Assembly (NCBI GenBank): GCA_003650185.1
Contig: QMOF01000017.1
Location: 1 to 17,231 of the forward strand
Reading direction: 5' to 3'
Length of the DNA: 17,231 nt
Source: Chloroflexota bacterium
GTDB lineage: Bacteria > Chloroflexota > Dehalococcoidia > UBA2247 > RBG-13-53-26
Shown here: piece after piece, positions 8,064-14,708 of the stretch
How the letters are laid out: each line of letters starts with the position of its first letter
How positions within the stretch are numbered: the stretch's first letter is position 1
Notes under the pieces: generated by a model
The model's database searches: none
Told to the model about the DNA's origin: nothing
Seen by the model: only the letters and a program-made list of their open reading frames with translations
Program-made: the position numbers and the translations under genes

Positions 8064-8161
8064 GGTTCCAGCAAATGGAGACCGGCCGCCCGGCCCACGA
8101 GGGCGGACCGGTGCCGAGACTAGACCATCCTCCAGGCCAGGCCCAGCCAGAGGGCGTCATC

Positions 8162-9880
8162 ATGAAGAACAGCCAGGTCGCCAAGGTATTCCAGGATATC
8201 GCCGATTTCCTGGAGCTCAAGGGGGAAGTGCCTTTCAAAGTCAGGGCCTATCAGAAAGCAGCCCGCACTATAGAGCACCTCCCCGTAGAGGTTGAGCAGT
8301 TGATGGCCGAGGGCAGGCTGAGGCAGGTGCCCGGTGTGGGCGACGCCATAGCCAAGAAGATAACCGAGCTGCTGACGACCGGCCGGCTGGAATACTACGA
8401 GAAGCTGCGGGCTGAGTTCCCTGAGGGGATTACCACCCTGTTAGACATCCCTGGCATTGGCCCCAAAACCGCCTTGCGGTTGGTCTCGGAGTTAGGGGTG
8501 AGGTCGGTCGAAGACCTGGAGGCGGCCTTGGCTGGGGGCAAAGTGGCCAGCCTCTATCGACTGGGCGATAAAACAGCGGAGAATATTCTGCGTCACCTCC
8601 AGTCGCTCCGGACCAAGGAGCAGCGCATCCCCCTGGGAGTGGCCCTGCCCCAGGTCGAGGACATCATATCGTCTCTACGGGAGCGATGTGAGGTGCATAA
8701 CCTGACCCCGGCGGGAAGCCTGCGCCGGTTCAAGGAGACCGTAGGAGACGTCGACCTGATGGGCACGGCCGACAACGCCCAGGCGGTGATCGATACTTTC
8801 ACCGGCCTGGCGCAGGTTAGGCAGGTGCTGGCAAAGGGGAGTACCAAGGCCAGCATAGTCACCGATCGTGACCTTCAGGTGGACCTCCGCGTGGTGGAGC
8901 ACGATGCCTTTGGCTCCTTGCTCCAGTACTTCACTGGCAGCAAGCAGCACAACATTGCTCTGAGGGAACGGGGACGCCGCCGCGGGCTGAAGCTGAGCGA
9001 GTATGGCATCACGGACCTGAAGACCGGCCGGCTGGAGAAGTTCGCTGCGGAGGAGGACTTTTACCGCCGCCTGGGCCTGCCGCTGATCCCTCCCGAGTTG
9101 CGGGAGGGGGAACAGGAGTTGGAGACCGCGGAGCGAGGGGCCATTCCTACTCTGGTGGAGCTAGGGGATATCAAGGGTGACCTGCACGTCCATACCAACT
9201 GGAGTGACGGGCGTGACTCCCTTGAGACCATGGTTGCAGCAGCCCGGGCGTTGGGATACCAGTATCTGGCCATCACGGAACACTCGCGCGGACGGGGAAT
9301 TGCGCATGGCCTGGATGAGGGGCGGTTGAGGCAGCAGATGACGGAGATCAGAAGGCTCAACGAGAGCCTCGATGGCTTCACCGTGCTCAGCGGCATAGAA
9401 GTAGACATCCGCGCCGACGGCAGCCTCGATCTGCCCGACGAGATGCTTGCAGACCTGGATGTGGTGATTGCAGCGGTCCACTCGGCGCTGGGTCAGGACG
9501 AGGCCAGGATGACCCGCAGACTGCTGGCGGCCATTGAGAACCGGCACGTGGATATCATAGCCCACCCCACCGCCCGGTTGCTGGGGGAGCGGGAGCCGGT
9601 AGCGGTGGACATGGAAGCTGTCTTCCGCGCCGCGGCCCGAACGGGAACGGCGCTGGAGATAAATGCCATGCCGGACCGGCTGGACCTGAAGGACAGTCAT
9701 GTCTTTCGGGCCAGGGAGCTGGGGGTGAAGCTTACCCTGGGCAGCGATGCCCACGCGGCGGAGCACCTGGCGCTGATGCGCTACGGCGTGGGCACAGCGC
9801 GGCGTGGCTGGTGTGAGGCGCGCCACATATTGAATACGCTGCCGGTAGGACAGGTGCTGGCCTCTCTGAAGGGGCGTTGA
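8162..9880 (+). CDS. polX: Family X DNA polymerase with PHP domain
   Basis: Bacterial PolX fills short gaps in base-excision repair; its C-terminal PHP domain gives 3'-5' exonuclease and AP-endonuclease activity. The 572-residue protein shows an N-terminal 8-kDa-like domain with helix-hairpin-helix motifs VPGVGDAIAKKI (56-67) and IPGIGPKTA (96-104). The palm follows, with GSLRR (185-189), the catalytic pair in GDVDLM (195-200, Asp196 and Asp198), and Asp241 in LQVDLRVV. The PHP domain follows, with DLHVHTNWSDG (340-350), ITEHS (371-375), GIEVDI (411-416), AAVHS (437-441), IIAHPTAR (465-472) and LGSDAHAAEHL (526-536). The length equals B. subtilis PolX (about 570). ATG 8162 is chosen because AGAGGG (8149-8154) sits seven bases upstream; the ORF is open back to 8042, inside secA, but that extension lacks homology. 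It lies 98 bp after secA and is probably read through from it. Confidence 0.95.
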   Translation: MKNSQVAKVFQDIADFLELKGEVPFKVRAYQKAARTIEHLPVEVEQLMAEGRLRQVPGVGDAIAKKITELLTTGRLEYYEKLRAEFPEGITTLLDIPGIGPKTALRLVSELGVRSVEDLEAALAGGKVASLYRLGDKTAENILRHLQSLRTKEQRIPLGVALPQVEDIISSLRERCEVHNLTPAGSLRRFKETVGDVDLMGTADNAQAVIDTFTGLAQVRQVLAKGSTKASIVTDRDLQVDLRVVEHDAFGSLLQYFTGSKQHNIALRERGRRRGLKLSEYGITDLKTGRLEKFAAEEDFYRRLGLPLIPPELREGEQELETAERGAIPTLVELGDIKGDLHVHTNWSDGRDSLETMVAAARALGYQYLAITEHSRGRGIAHGLDEGRLRQQMTEIRRLNESLDGFTVLSGIEVDIRADGSLDLPDEMLADLDVVIAAVHSALGQDEARMTRRLLAAIENRHVDIIAHPTARLLGEREPVAVDMEAVFRAAARTGTALEINAMPDRLDLKDSHVFRARELGVKLTLGSDAHAAEHLALMRYGVGTARRGWCEARHILNTLPVGQVLASLKGR

Positions 9881-9894
9881 CGGGTGGGGCCACA

Positions 9895-9953
9895 CCGGCA
9901 ACCGCCCGGGGGCTGCGGAGGGTGGGTGTTATCTCATTTGACGAGGTTGCCGG
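9895..9953. repeat. Long-range 9-bp inverted repeat after polX
   Basis: CCGGCAACC (9895-9903) and GGTTGCCGG (9945-9953) are perfect reverse complements separated by 41 nt; the enclosed sequence has a small GCCC/GGGC hairpin of its own. The element starts 15 bp after the polX stop and ends 6 bp before the -35 box of the XRE promoter. It may end the prs-secA-polX transcript, but no T-run is present. Confidence 0.4.
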
Positions 9954-9959
9954 CGGGTC

Positions 9960-9989
9960 TTGACAGGGATACACGTAAACGTGTAAGAT
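9960..9989 (+). promoter_or_regulatory. Promoter of the XRE-DUF488 pair
   Basis: A perfect -35 box TTGACA (9960-9965) lies 18 nt upstream of TAAGAT (9984-9989). The predicted start of transcription, about 9996, almost coincides with the ATG at 9997. The spacer is almost wholly occupied by a perfect palindrome (9970-9985), so a bound repressor would block polymerase. Confidence 0.65.
9970..9985. promoter_or_regulatory. Operator 1, palindrome in the XRE promoter
   Basis: TACACGTAAACGTGTA is a perfect inverted repeat (7-bp arms around AA). It starts 4 nt after the -35 box and reaches two bases into the -10 box. XRE-family proteins normally bind such dyads as dimers, and the next gene encodes one, so negative autoregulation is the natural inference. 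A second dyad with the same TACAC-N6-GTGTA core lies at 10938-10957. Confidence 0.65.
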
Positions 9990-9996
9990 GCCAGCC

Positions 9997-10251
9997 ATGA
10001 AGCGCAGAGGTACGCCAGCATGGGACAGCCAGCGTATCCGGGCCCTGCGTCGGCACCTGGGGGTTACCCAACAGGAGCTGGCCGGGCAGATGGGAACGCG
10101 GCAGCAGACCATCAGCGAATGGGAGACGGGGATGTACCGGCCCCGTGGCGCCTCGGCAACGCTGCTGAGTATCATAGCCGAGAGGGCTGGCTTCTATGGA
10201 ACGGGCAGTGACGACGACCTCCAGGTGGATGATGGTGCGCAGCGCGGCTGA
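9997..10251 (+). CDS. XRE-family helix-turn-helix regulator
   Basis: This is an 84-residue DNA-binding protein made almost only of one HTH_3/XRE domain. Helices span about residues 13-62, with GVTQQELAGQMG (22-33) and the recognition helix around TRQQTISEWETG (34-45). The basic N-terminus (MKRRGTP) and the acidic tail (SDDDLQVDD) flank it. Such small proteins usually act as repressors, including MqsA- or HigA-like antitoxins. ATG 9997 is chosen over ATG 9988 because 9988 lies within the -10 box of the predicted promoter. No ribosome site precedes either codon, which fits a leaderless mRNA. It likely represses its own promoter through the palindrome at 9970-9985. The DUF488 ORF begins within it, so the pair is translationally linked. 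The target and partner are inferred, not shown. Confidence 0.82.
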   Translation: MKRRGTPAWDSQRIRALRRHLGVTQQELAGQMGTRQQTISEWETGMYRPRGASATLLSIIAERAGFYGTGSDDDLQVDDGAQRG

Positions 10252-10750
10252 GGGGTCTGGGCAGTGCTACCATGATGAACAGGTGCCTGACGGCGATCGG
10301 AGCGGGGAACTGCTGGCAGGCGCCACCAGACTGGTGTACACAGTGGGGACAAGCACCCGGAGCGCCGACGAGTTCGTGTCCTTGTTGAAGGGGCTGGGGG
10401 TGGAGGCGGTGGTTGATGTGCGTCGCTTTCCCAGCAGCCGGTTCGAGCACTTCAGGCGGGAGGAGATGGCCACGTCCCTGCCGAAGGTGGGGCTGGGCTA
10501 CCACTACCTGGGTGACAGCCTGGGTGGGTATCGGACGGGGGGTTACCAGGCCTTCTCCGGCAGTGAGGAGTTCAGGCGAGGGCTGGACGAACTGGAACGG
10601 ATAGCTGCTGAGCGGAGGACCGCTGTGGTGTGTGCCGAGAGGCTTCCCTGGCGCTGCCACCGGCGCTTCATTGGGGATGGATTGCGTGAGCGTGGCTGGC
10701 AGGTGGTGCACGTCATTGATGAGAAACGGACCTGGAGCCCGGCGGAGTAG
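10196..10750 (+). CDS. DUF488 family protein
   Basis: The protein belongs to the DUF488 family, whose biochemical function I do not know to be established. Hallmarks are LVYTVGTSTRSADEFVSLL (46-64), VDVRRFPSSR (73-82), the YHYLGDSLGG turn (102-111), VCAERLPWRCHRR (145-157) and the terminal RGWQVVHVI (166-174). The conserved Asp, Arg, Cys and His residues suggest an enzymatic or metal-related site. The domain starts near residue 45, so the N-terminal 44 residues are unusual. They are partly encoded within the overlapping end of the XRE gene (56 bp shared, different frame). ATG 10196 has AGAGGG nine bases upstream; ATG 10232 and GTG 10283 are alternative starts giving a more typical length. It is co-transcribed with the XRE gene and followed by a hairpin at 10754-10771. 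Confidence 0.82.
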   Translation: MERAVTTTSRWMMVRSAAEGSGQCYHDEQVPDGDRSGELLAGATRLVYTVGTSTRSADEFVSLLKGLGVEAVVDVRRFPSSRFEHFRREEMATSLPKVGLGYHYLGDSLGGYRTGGYQAFSGSEEFRRGLDELERIAAERRTAVVCAERLPWRCHRRFIGDGLRERGWQVVHVIDEKRTWSPAE

Positions 10751-10753
10751 TGG

Positions 10754-10771
10754 TACTGGCGTAGGCCAGTA
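10754..10771. terminator. Hairpin after DUF488
   Basis: TACTGGC (10754-10760), the loop GTAG and GCCAGTA (10765-10771) form a perfect 7-bp stem beginning three bases after the DUF488 stop. No T-run follows, so termination is plausible but not demonstrated. Confidence 0.45.
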
Positions 10772-10929
10772 TAACGATGACCGAACCGCGTCAGAGACTT
10801 CCAGGGTGGTAATGGCCAGGCGGGGATAAAGTAGTGTGAACGGTGTTCAGCAGGGTGCCAGGCTTTTGATCTGGCCAGCAGAGAGGGACGAGGCGGAGCT
10901 CGGTTGAGGCAGGAGTAAGGTCTTCTTTT

Positions 10930-10959
10930 TTGCCTCGTTTACACGTAATAGTGTAAAGG
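10930..10959 (+). promoter_or_regulatory. Second candidate promoter, same geometry as the XRE promoter
   Basis: TTGCCT (10930-10935) stands 18 nt before TAAAGG (10954-10959). Both boxes are weaker than in the XRE promoter, but the layout is the same: four bases between the -35 box and the TACAC half-site, and a -10 box overlapping the GTGTA half-site. The TTGCCT also lies in a GAGGCA/TGCCTC stem, so other readings remain possible. It would drive the DUF2851 gene at 11106 and any short ORF before it. Confidence 0.4.
10938..10957. promoter_or_regulatory. Operator 2, second copy of the XRE palindrome
   Basis: TTTACAC (10938-10944) and GTGTAAA (10951-10957) are perfect reverse complements around GTAATA. 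The core TACAC-N6-GTGTA, including the first four bases of the centre (GTAA), is shared with operator 1 at 9970-9985. This suggests the same XRE protein binds both sites. Confidence 0.6.
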
Positions 10960-10977
10960 CATCCAGAGGAGGCGGGC

Positions 10978-11046
10978 TTGGGGGTCACAGAGAGGGCGAG
11001 GTGGTGTGAGATACCCCTGGTCTTAATGGTAGGGTGGCCTGGCTGA
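10978..11046 (+). CDS. Possible 22-residue leader ORF
   Basis: A TTG start preceded at five bases by a perfect AGGAGG (10967-10972) opens a 22-codon ORF ending in TGA. It begins 18 bases after the second candidate promoter's -10 box. The predicted transcript would begin only at the ribosome site itself. It could be a leader peptide or chance; the encoded peptide resembles nothing I know. Confidence 0.15.
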   Translation: MGVTERARWCEIPLVLMVGWPG

Positions 11047-11105
11047 GCGGTGCGGGGATGGTCTGCTTGGGGGTTTTAACGGGTAGGTGAAGGTATCCCC
11101 AGGAG

Positions 11106-12524
11106 ATGGCTTTGGCGGTCAGAGAGAGCGTTTTGGCTGAAGTGTGGAAGCGCCAGTTGATAAGACGGGGCGACCTGGAAACCGTCGGCGGGCAGACCGT
11201 GCGGGTGCTTTACCCCGGCAGGCAGAGCACCGACAGTGGCCCTGACTTCTGCGACGCCGCCATCGCGTTGGATGGGGACAGGGTGGTCAGGGGGGATATT
11301 GAGCTGCACATGCGGTCGCAGGACTGGCAGGCGCACGGGCACCACCGGGACGCCAACTATGACAGCGTGATTCTGCACGTAGTGCTCTGGGATGGCGGGC
11401 AGGAAGTGAGCCCGCTGAGCAACGGAGAGAAAGTGCCTATCCTGGCCGTGTCGCCCTACCTGACATGCCGGCTTGAGGAAGTGGAGCAGGCACGCGGCCT
11501 CTCCCCGCCGGAATCGCCCTGCCGGGCCACGGTCAGGCGGAGGGGCCAGGCCTGGACAAGCCGTGTGCTGGCGGAGGCCGGCCAGGAGCGCTTCCGGCTG
11601 AAGGCAGGGCGATTCGCCAGGAGGCTGGCCCGAGTAGGTCCGCAGCAGGCGCTGTATGAAGGCTGGATGCGAGCGCTGGGCTATGCCAAGAACAAGAGAC
11701 CTTTTGAGAAGCTGGCCTGCCTGGTGCCCCTGAGCCGCATTGACGATTATCGCGGCCATGAGGGCATCAGCTGGATACAGGCAATTCTCCTGGGCACTGG
11801 CGGCCTGCTGCCATCGCAGCGGGGCAGAGGAGGTGAGGGCCGGTGCCTGCCGGCAGCGGGCCAGCGGGAGACAGACAGGCTGGAGCGTCTCTGGCGCTGC
11901 TGGGAGCTGTCGCCGGCGATGGCTGTAGCTGAGTGGACGCTCTTCAGGGTGAGACCGGAGAACCACCCGGTGCGCCGCGCAGTGGCGGCCAGCCATCTCG
12001 TCTCCAGGTACGGAAACGATATGCTAGGGGAGATGTCGCACCTGGTAGCCGAATGGCCTGACCATGAGGTCCATCGCAGGCTGGAGCAGAGCATGACGGT
12101 GGATGGCGATGGCTACTGGGGAGGGCACTTTGATTTCGGGGCTGAGACACGGGGCAGGCCCAGCCTGGTCGGGAGTGGCAGGTCACGTGACATCGTGGTG
12201 AACGTGCTCCTTCCTTTCCTGTGGTGCTGGGGACAGCAGACCGGGGAGCCGTGGCTTGCGGAACAGGCCAGGCAGGTCTATCTGAGGCACCCACGGTTGG
12301 CGGAGAACTGGGTGACCCGGTGCATGGGGCTCCAACTCTTTGACGAGCAGCCGAAGTTGCCATCGGCCTGCGCGCAGCAGGGTCTGATCCATCTGTACGA
12401 GACCTGCTGCGTGGAGAAGCGGTGCTGGGACTGCCCGCTAGGGCAGGATGGTACCCCTGGTCATAGCGAGGCGCCCGGTGCGGGCCAGCTCCTTGACGCC
12501 GAAATCACCGAGGAGGTTGAGTAG
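11106..12524 (+). CDS. DUF2851 family protein
   Basis: This 472-residue protein matches the DUF2851 family, of unknown function. The conserved N-terminal block contains GPDFCDAAI (45-53), GDIELHMRSQDWQAHGHHRD (63-82) and SVILHVVLW (87-95). Near the C-terminus comes the cysteine-rich signature SACAQQGLIHLYETCC (420-435) followed by CWDCPLG (440-446), which may bind a metal. The PD, later ELH and charged residues of the N-terminal block recall the layout of PD-(D/E)XK nucleases (inference). The last 26 residues, after CPLG, lie beyond the family signature and are encoded antisense to the end of ilvN, so the gene seems to have lost its original stop. AGGAG directly abuts ATG 11106; a TTG at 11112 would have better spacing. 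Operator 2, 149 bp upstream, may place it under the XRE regulator. Confidence 0.8.
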   Translation: MALAVRESVLAEVWKRQLIRRGDLETVGGQTVRVLYPGRQSTDSGPDFCDAAIALDGDRVVRGDIELHMRSQDWQAHGHHRDANYDSVILHVVLWDGGQEVSPLSNGEKVPILAVSPYLTCRLEEVEQARGLSPPESPCRATVRRRGQAWTSRVLAEAGQERFRLKAGRFARRLARVGPQQALYEGWMRALGYAKNKRPFEKLACLVPLSRIDDYRGHEGISWIQAILLGTGGLLPSQRGRGGEGRCLPAAGQRETDRLERLWRCWELSPAMAVAEWTLFRVRPENHPVRRAVAASHLVSRYGNDMLGEMSHLVAEWPDHEVHRRLEQSMTVDGDGYWGGHFDFGAETRGRPSLVGSGRSRDIVVNVLLPFLWCWGQQTGEPWLAEQARQVYLRHPRLAENWVTRCMGLQLFDEQPKLPSACAQQGLIHLYETCCVEKRCWDCPLGQDGTPGHSEAPGAGQLLDAEITEEVE

Positions 12525-12932
12525 GGAGGCTATCTTGTCCTCGTCGCCGGTCACCTCGACGGTGACAGACTCGCGGGCCACGTCCACAATGTTGGCCCTG
12601 AAGATATCGACGATCTGCATGATGGCGCTGCGGTTTTCGGAGTTGGCCTTGACCTTGATGAGGGCCAACTCCCTCTCCACGGTGCTCTCAGTGATCAGGT
12701 CGGACACCTTTATGACGTCTATGACTTTGTCAAGCTGCTTTCGTACCTGCTCTATGGTGGCAGCGTCACCGGTAACCACCATGGTCATCCGGGACACTCC
12801 CTTCTTCTCCGTCTGTCCCACGGCAATGCTGTCAATGTTGAAACCGCGTCGGCGAAACAGGCTGGCCACCCGGTTGAGCACCCCCGGCCTGTCAGCCACC
12901 AGCGCCACTATGGTATGCTTCTCTTGGCTCAT
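12438..12932 (-). CDS. ilvN: Acetohydroxyacid synthase small (regulatory) subunit
   Basis: This 164-residue protein is the regulatory partner of IlvB. It activates the catalytic subunit and normally carries feedback inhibition by valine or another branched-chain amino acid. The N-terminal ACT domain (about 6-80) shows the ligand-binding stretch DRPGVLNRVASLFRRRGFNIDS (14-35), which includes the conserved Gly and Asn of this family. The C-terminal domain (about 83-160) ends with FGVKELARTGRLAMTRG, as typical. Length and ends match the usual 160-175 residues. The start is secured by a perfect ribosome site (AGGAGGT, on the minus strand, covered by 12939-12947) six to seven bases upstream. It follows ilvB by 45 bp and ends the ilvD-ilvB-ilvN run. 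Its 3' end overlaps the convergent DUF2851 gene by 87 bp. Confidence 0.95.
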   Translation of the reverse strand: MSQEKHTIVALVADRPGVLNRVASLFRRRGFNIDSIAVGQTEKKGVSRMTMVVTGDAATIEQVRKQLDKVIDVIKVSDLITESTVERELALIKVKANSENRSAIMQIVDIFRANIVDVARESVTVEVTGDEDKIASLLNLLGDFGVKELARTGRLAMTRGTILP

Positions 12933-12977
12933 GGATGTTACCTCCTGTCACTTACGCAGAGCCTGTGAAGTGAGGGT

Positions 12978-14696
12978 TCACACATTGCTCACCCTGGAAC
13001 TGGTGCTGGGCACCTTCAGCTTTCCTCTGGGGTCTTCGATGATATCAGCCAGCTTGGCTCCCGGCGGCACCATGGGATAAACGCTTTCCTCCGGCTCGAT
13101 CATGAAATCGATAAGGAAGGGCCCGTCGTGCTCCATGGCGCGCTGGATGGCGGGGACCACTTCGTTTCTCGTGGTGACTCTCAGGGCAGCGATGCCATAG
13201 GCCTCGGCTAGCTTCAGAAAGTCTGGGCCAGTCAGAGGCGTGGCCACATAGCGGCGCTTGTAGAAAAGCTCCTGCCACTGCCTGACCATGCCAAGATAAC
13301 CGTTGTTCATGATGGCTATCTTGACAGCCAGGTTCTCCTGGACTACGGTGGCCAGCTCCTGCATGGTCATCTGGAAACCGCCGTCGCCAGCGATGCACCA
13401 GACCGTTTCATCGGGGCAGCCGACCTTGGCCCCGATGGCGGCTGGAAGCTCAAAGCCCATAGTCCCCAGGCCACCAGACGAGATGAGGCTGTTGGGTTTC
13501 TTGTAGCAGAAGTGCTGGGCGGCCCACATCTGGTGCTGTCCCACTCCAGTGACCACGATGGCGTTGCTGTCGGTCACCTGGCAGATGCTGTGGACGACGT
13601 ACTGGGGCAGTACCTCGTTTCCCTCCCTGATGGCTGTCGAGGGGTGCTCGTCGCGCCACTGGTCTAGCTGCTGCATCCAGGCGGTATGAGTTTGCTGCGA
13701 CACCAGCTTGTTCAGCTCCTGGAGGACGTTCCTCACATCTCCCACGATGGGGACGTCCACCCTGACGTTCTTCCCGATCTCGGCCGGGTCGATGTCGATG
13801 TGGACGATCTTGGCCTTTGGGGCGAAGCCACTGACCATGGCAGTGGCCCGGTCGTCAAATCTCATGCCGACGGCAATTATGAGATCGGCATGGTTCGTGG
13901 CCAAGTTGGCCCAGGCCATGCCGTGCATCCCGAGCATCCCGAGGCTCAGTACGTGGTCCTCGGGGAAGCAGCTTACCCCCAGCAGAGTGGTGGTCACCGG
14001 TATCTGTGCCTTCTCGGCCAACTCCTTCAGTTCATCGTATGCGGCAGACACGATCACGCCCCTGCCGGCGATAATCAGAGGGCACTTGGCCTGGTTTATG
14101 AGCTGGGCTGCCTTCTTGACCTGGGCCGGATGCCCGCGCAGCACAGGTTTGTATCCAGGCAGGTCGACCCTGGCCGGATAATGGAACTCGGCCTCCTCTA
14201 TGAATACGTCGCGGGGCACGTCGATGAGCACGGTGCCCAACCTGCCGGTGCTGGCGATGTAGAAGGACTCCTTGAAGACTCTGGCCAGATCGGCCGCCCT
14301 CTGGACGATGTAGTTGTGCTTGGTGATGGGCAGGGTGATGCCGGTGATATCAATTTCCTGGAAGGCATCCTTGCCGATGAACGGCCTGGCCACCTGCCCT
14401 GTCATGGCGATTACGGGCACCGAATCGAGGTAAGCGTTGGCGATTCCAGTCACCAGGTTGGTGGCACCGGGCCCTGAAGTGGCACAGCACACCCCTGGCC
14501 GCCCGGTAGCCCTGGCGTACCCATCGGCCGCGTGGGCTGCTCCCTGCTCGTGCCGGACCAGTACATGTCTCAACTGCGGGTACTGCGGCAGGGCATCGTA
14601 AAACGGCAGTACCGACCCACCGGGGAAACCGAAGATGACCTCCACCCCTTCTTTCACCAGACTCTCGCAGACAATTTGAGCCCCTGTCAGTTTCAT
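12978..14696 (-). CDS. ilvB: Acetohydroxyacid synthase large (catalytic) subunit
   Basis: IlvB is the thiamine-diphosphate and FAD enzyme that joins two pyruvates to acetolactate, or pyruvate and 2-oxobutyrate to acetohydroxybutyrate, at the start of valine, leucine and isoleucine synthesis. The 572-residue protein has the N-terminal FGFPGGSVLPFYDAL (22-36), the catalytic glutamate in VRHEQGAAHAADGYAR (47-62, Glu50), SGPGATN (74-80) and the FAD-domain GMLGMHG (253-259). The ThDP motif runs from GDGGFQMTMQEL (437-448) to NNGYLGMVRQWQELF (464-478). The Trp in VRQW is the residue associated with 2-oxobutyrate preference and herbicide binding in other AHAS. The stop of ilvD lies just upstream, and the ribosome site directly follows it (TAGGGGGAGCAAAGCATG on the minus strand), so translation is probably coupled. 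Confidence 0.96.
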   Translation of the reverse strand: MKLTGAQIVCESLVKEGVEVIFGFPGGSVLPFYDALPQYPQLRHVLVRHEQGAAHAADGYARATGRPGVCCATSGPGATNLVTGIANAYLDSVPVIAMTGQVARPFIGKDAFQEIDITGITLPITKHNYIVQRAADLARVFKESFYIASTGRLGTVLIDVPRDVFIEEAEFHYPARVDLPGYKPVLRGHPAQVKKAAQLINQAKCPLIIAGRGVIVSAAYDELKELAEKAQIPVTTTLLGVSCFPEDHVLSLGMLGMHGMAWANLATNHADLIIAVGMRFDDRATAMVSGFAPKAKIVHIDIDPAEIGKNVRVDVPIVGDVRNVLQELNKLVSQQTHTAWMQQLDQWRDEHPSTAIREGNEVLPQYVVHSICQVTDSNAIVVTGVGQHQMWAAQHFCYKKPNSLISSGGLGTMGFELPAAIGAKVGCPDETVWCIAGDGGFQMTMQELATVVQENLAVKIAIMNNGYLGMVRQWQELFYKRRYVATPLTGPDFLKLAEAYGIAALRVTTRNEVVPAIQRAMEHDGPFLIDFMIEPEESVYPMVPPGAKLADIIEDPRGKLKVPSTSSRVSNV

Positions 14697-14708
14697 GCTT
14701 TGCTCCCC

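Larger units (their letters stand above)
10751..11105. other. 355-bp intergenic region with operator 2
   Basis: No solid gene lies here. In order it holds a hairpin (10754-10771), a small palindrome TGAACGGTGTTCA (10837-10849), a weak stem GCCAG/CTGGC (10857-10875), a six-pair stem GAGGCA/TGCCTC (10906-10936) enclosing a T-rich run, then operator 2 with its candidate promoter (10930-10959). A perfect AGGAGG (10967-10972) then precedes a 22-codon TTG-start ORF (10978-11046). The rest, up to the DUF2851 gene, shows nothing I can name. Confidence 0.5.

Noticed and set aside
8042..8161. Upstream extension of the polX ORF
   Set aside because: It overlaps the secA end, and the normal PolX N-terminus begins at ATG 8162, which has a good ribosome site and gives the usual family length.
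10837..10849. TGAACGGTGTTCA as a LexA (SOS) box
   Set aside because: The GAAC-GTTC arms are separated by three bases, not the four of the Bacillus-type box, and no promoter or SOS gene is next to it.
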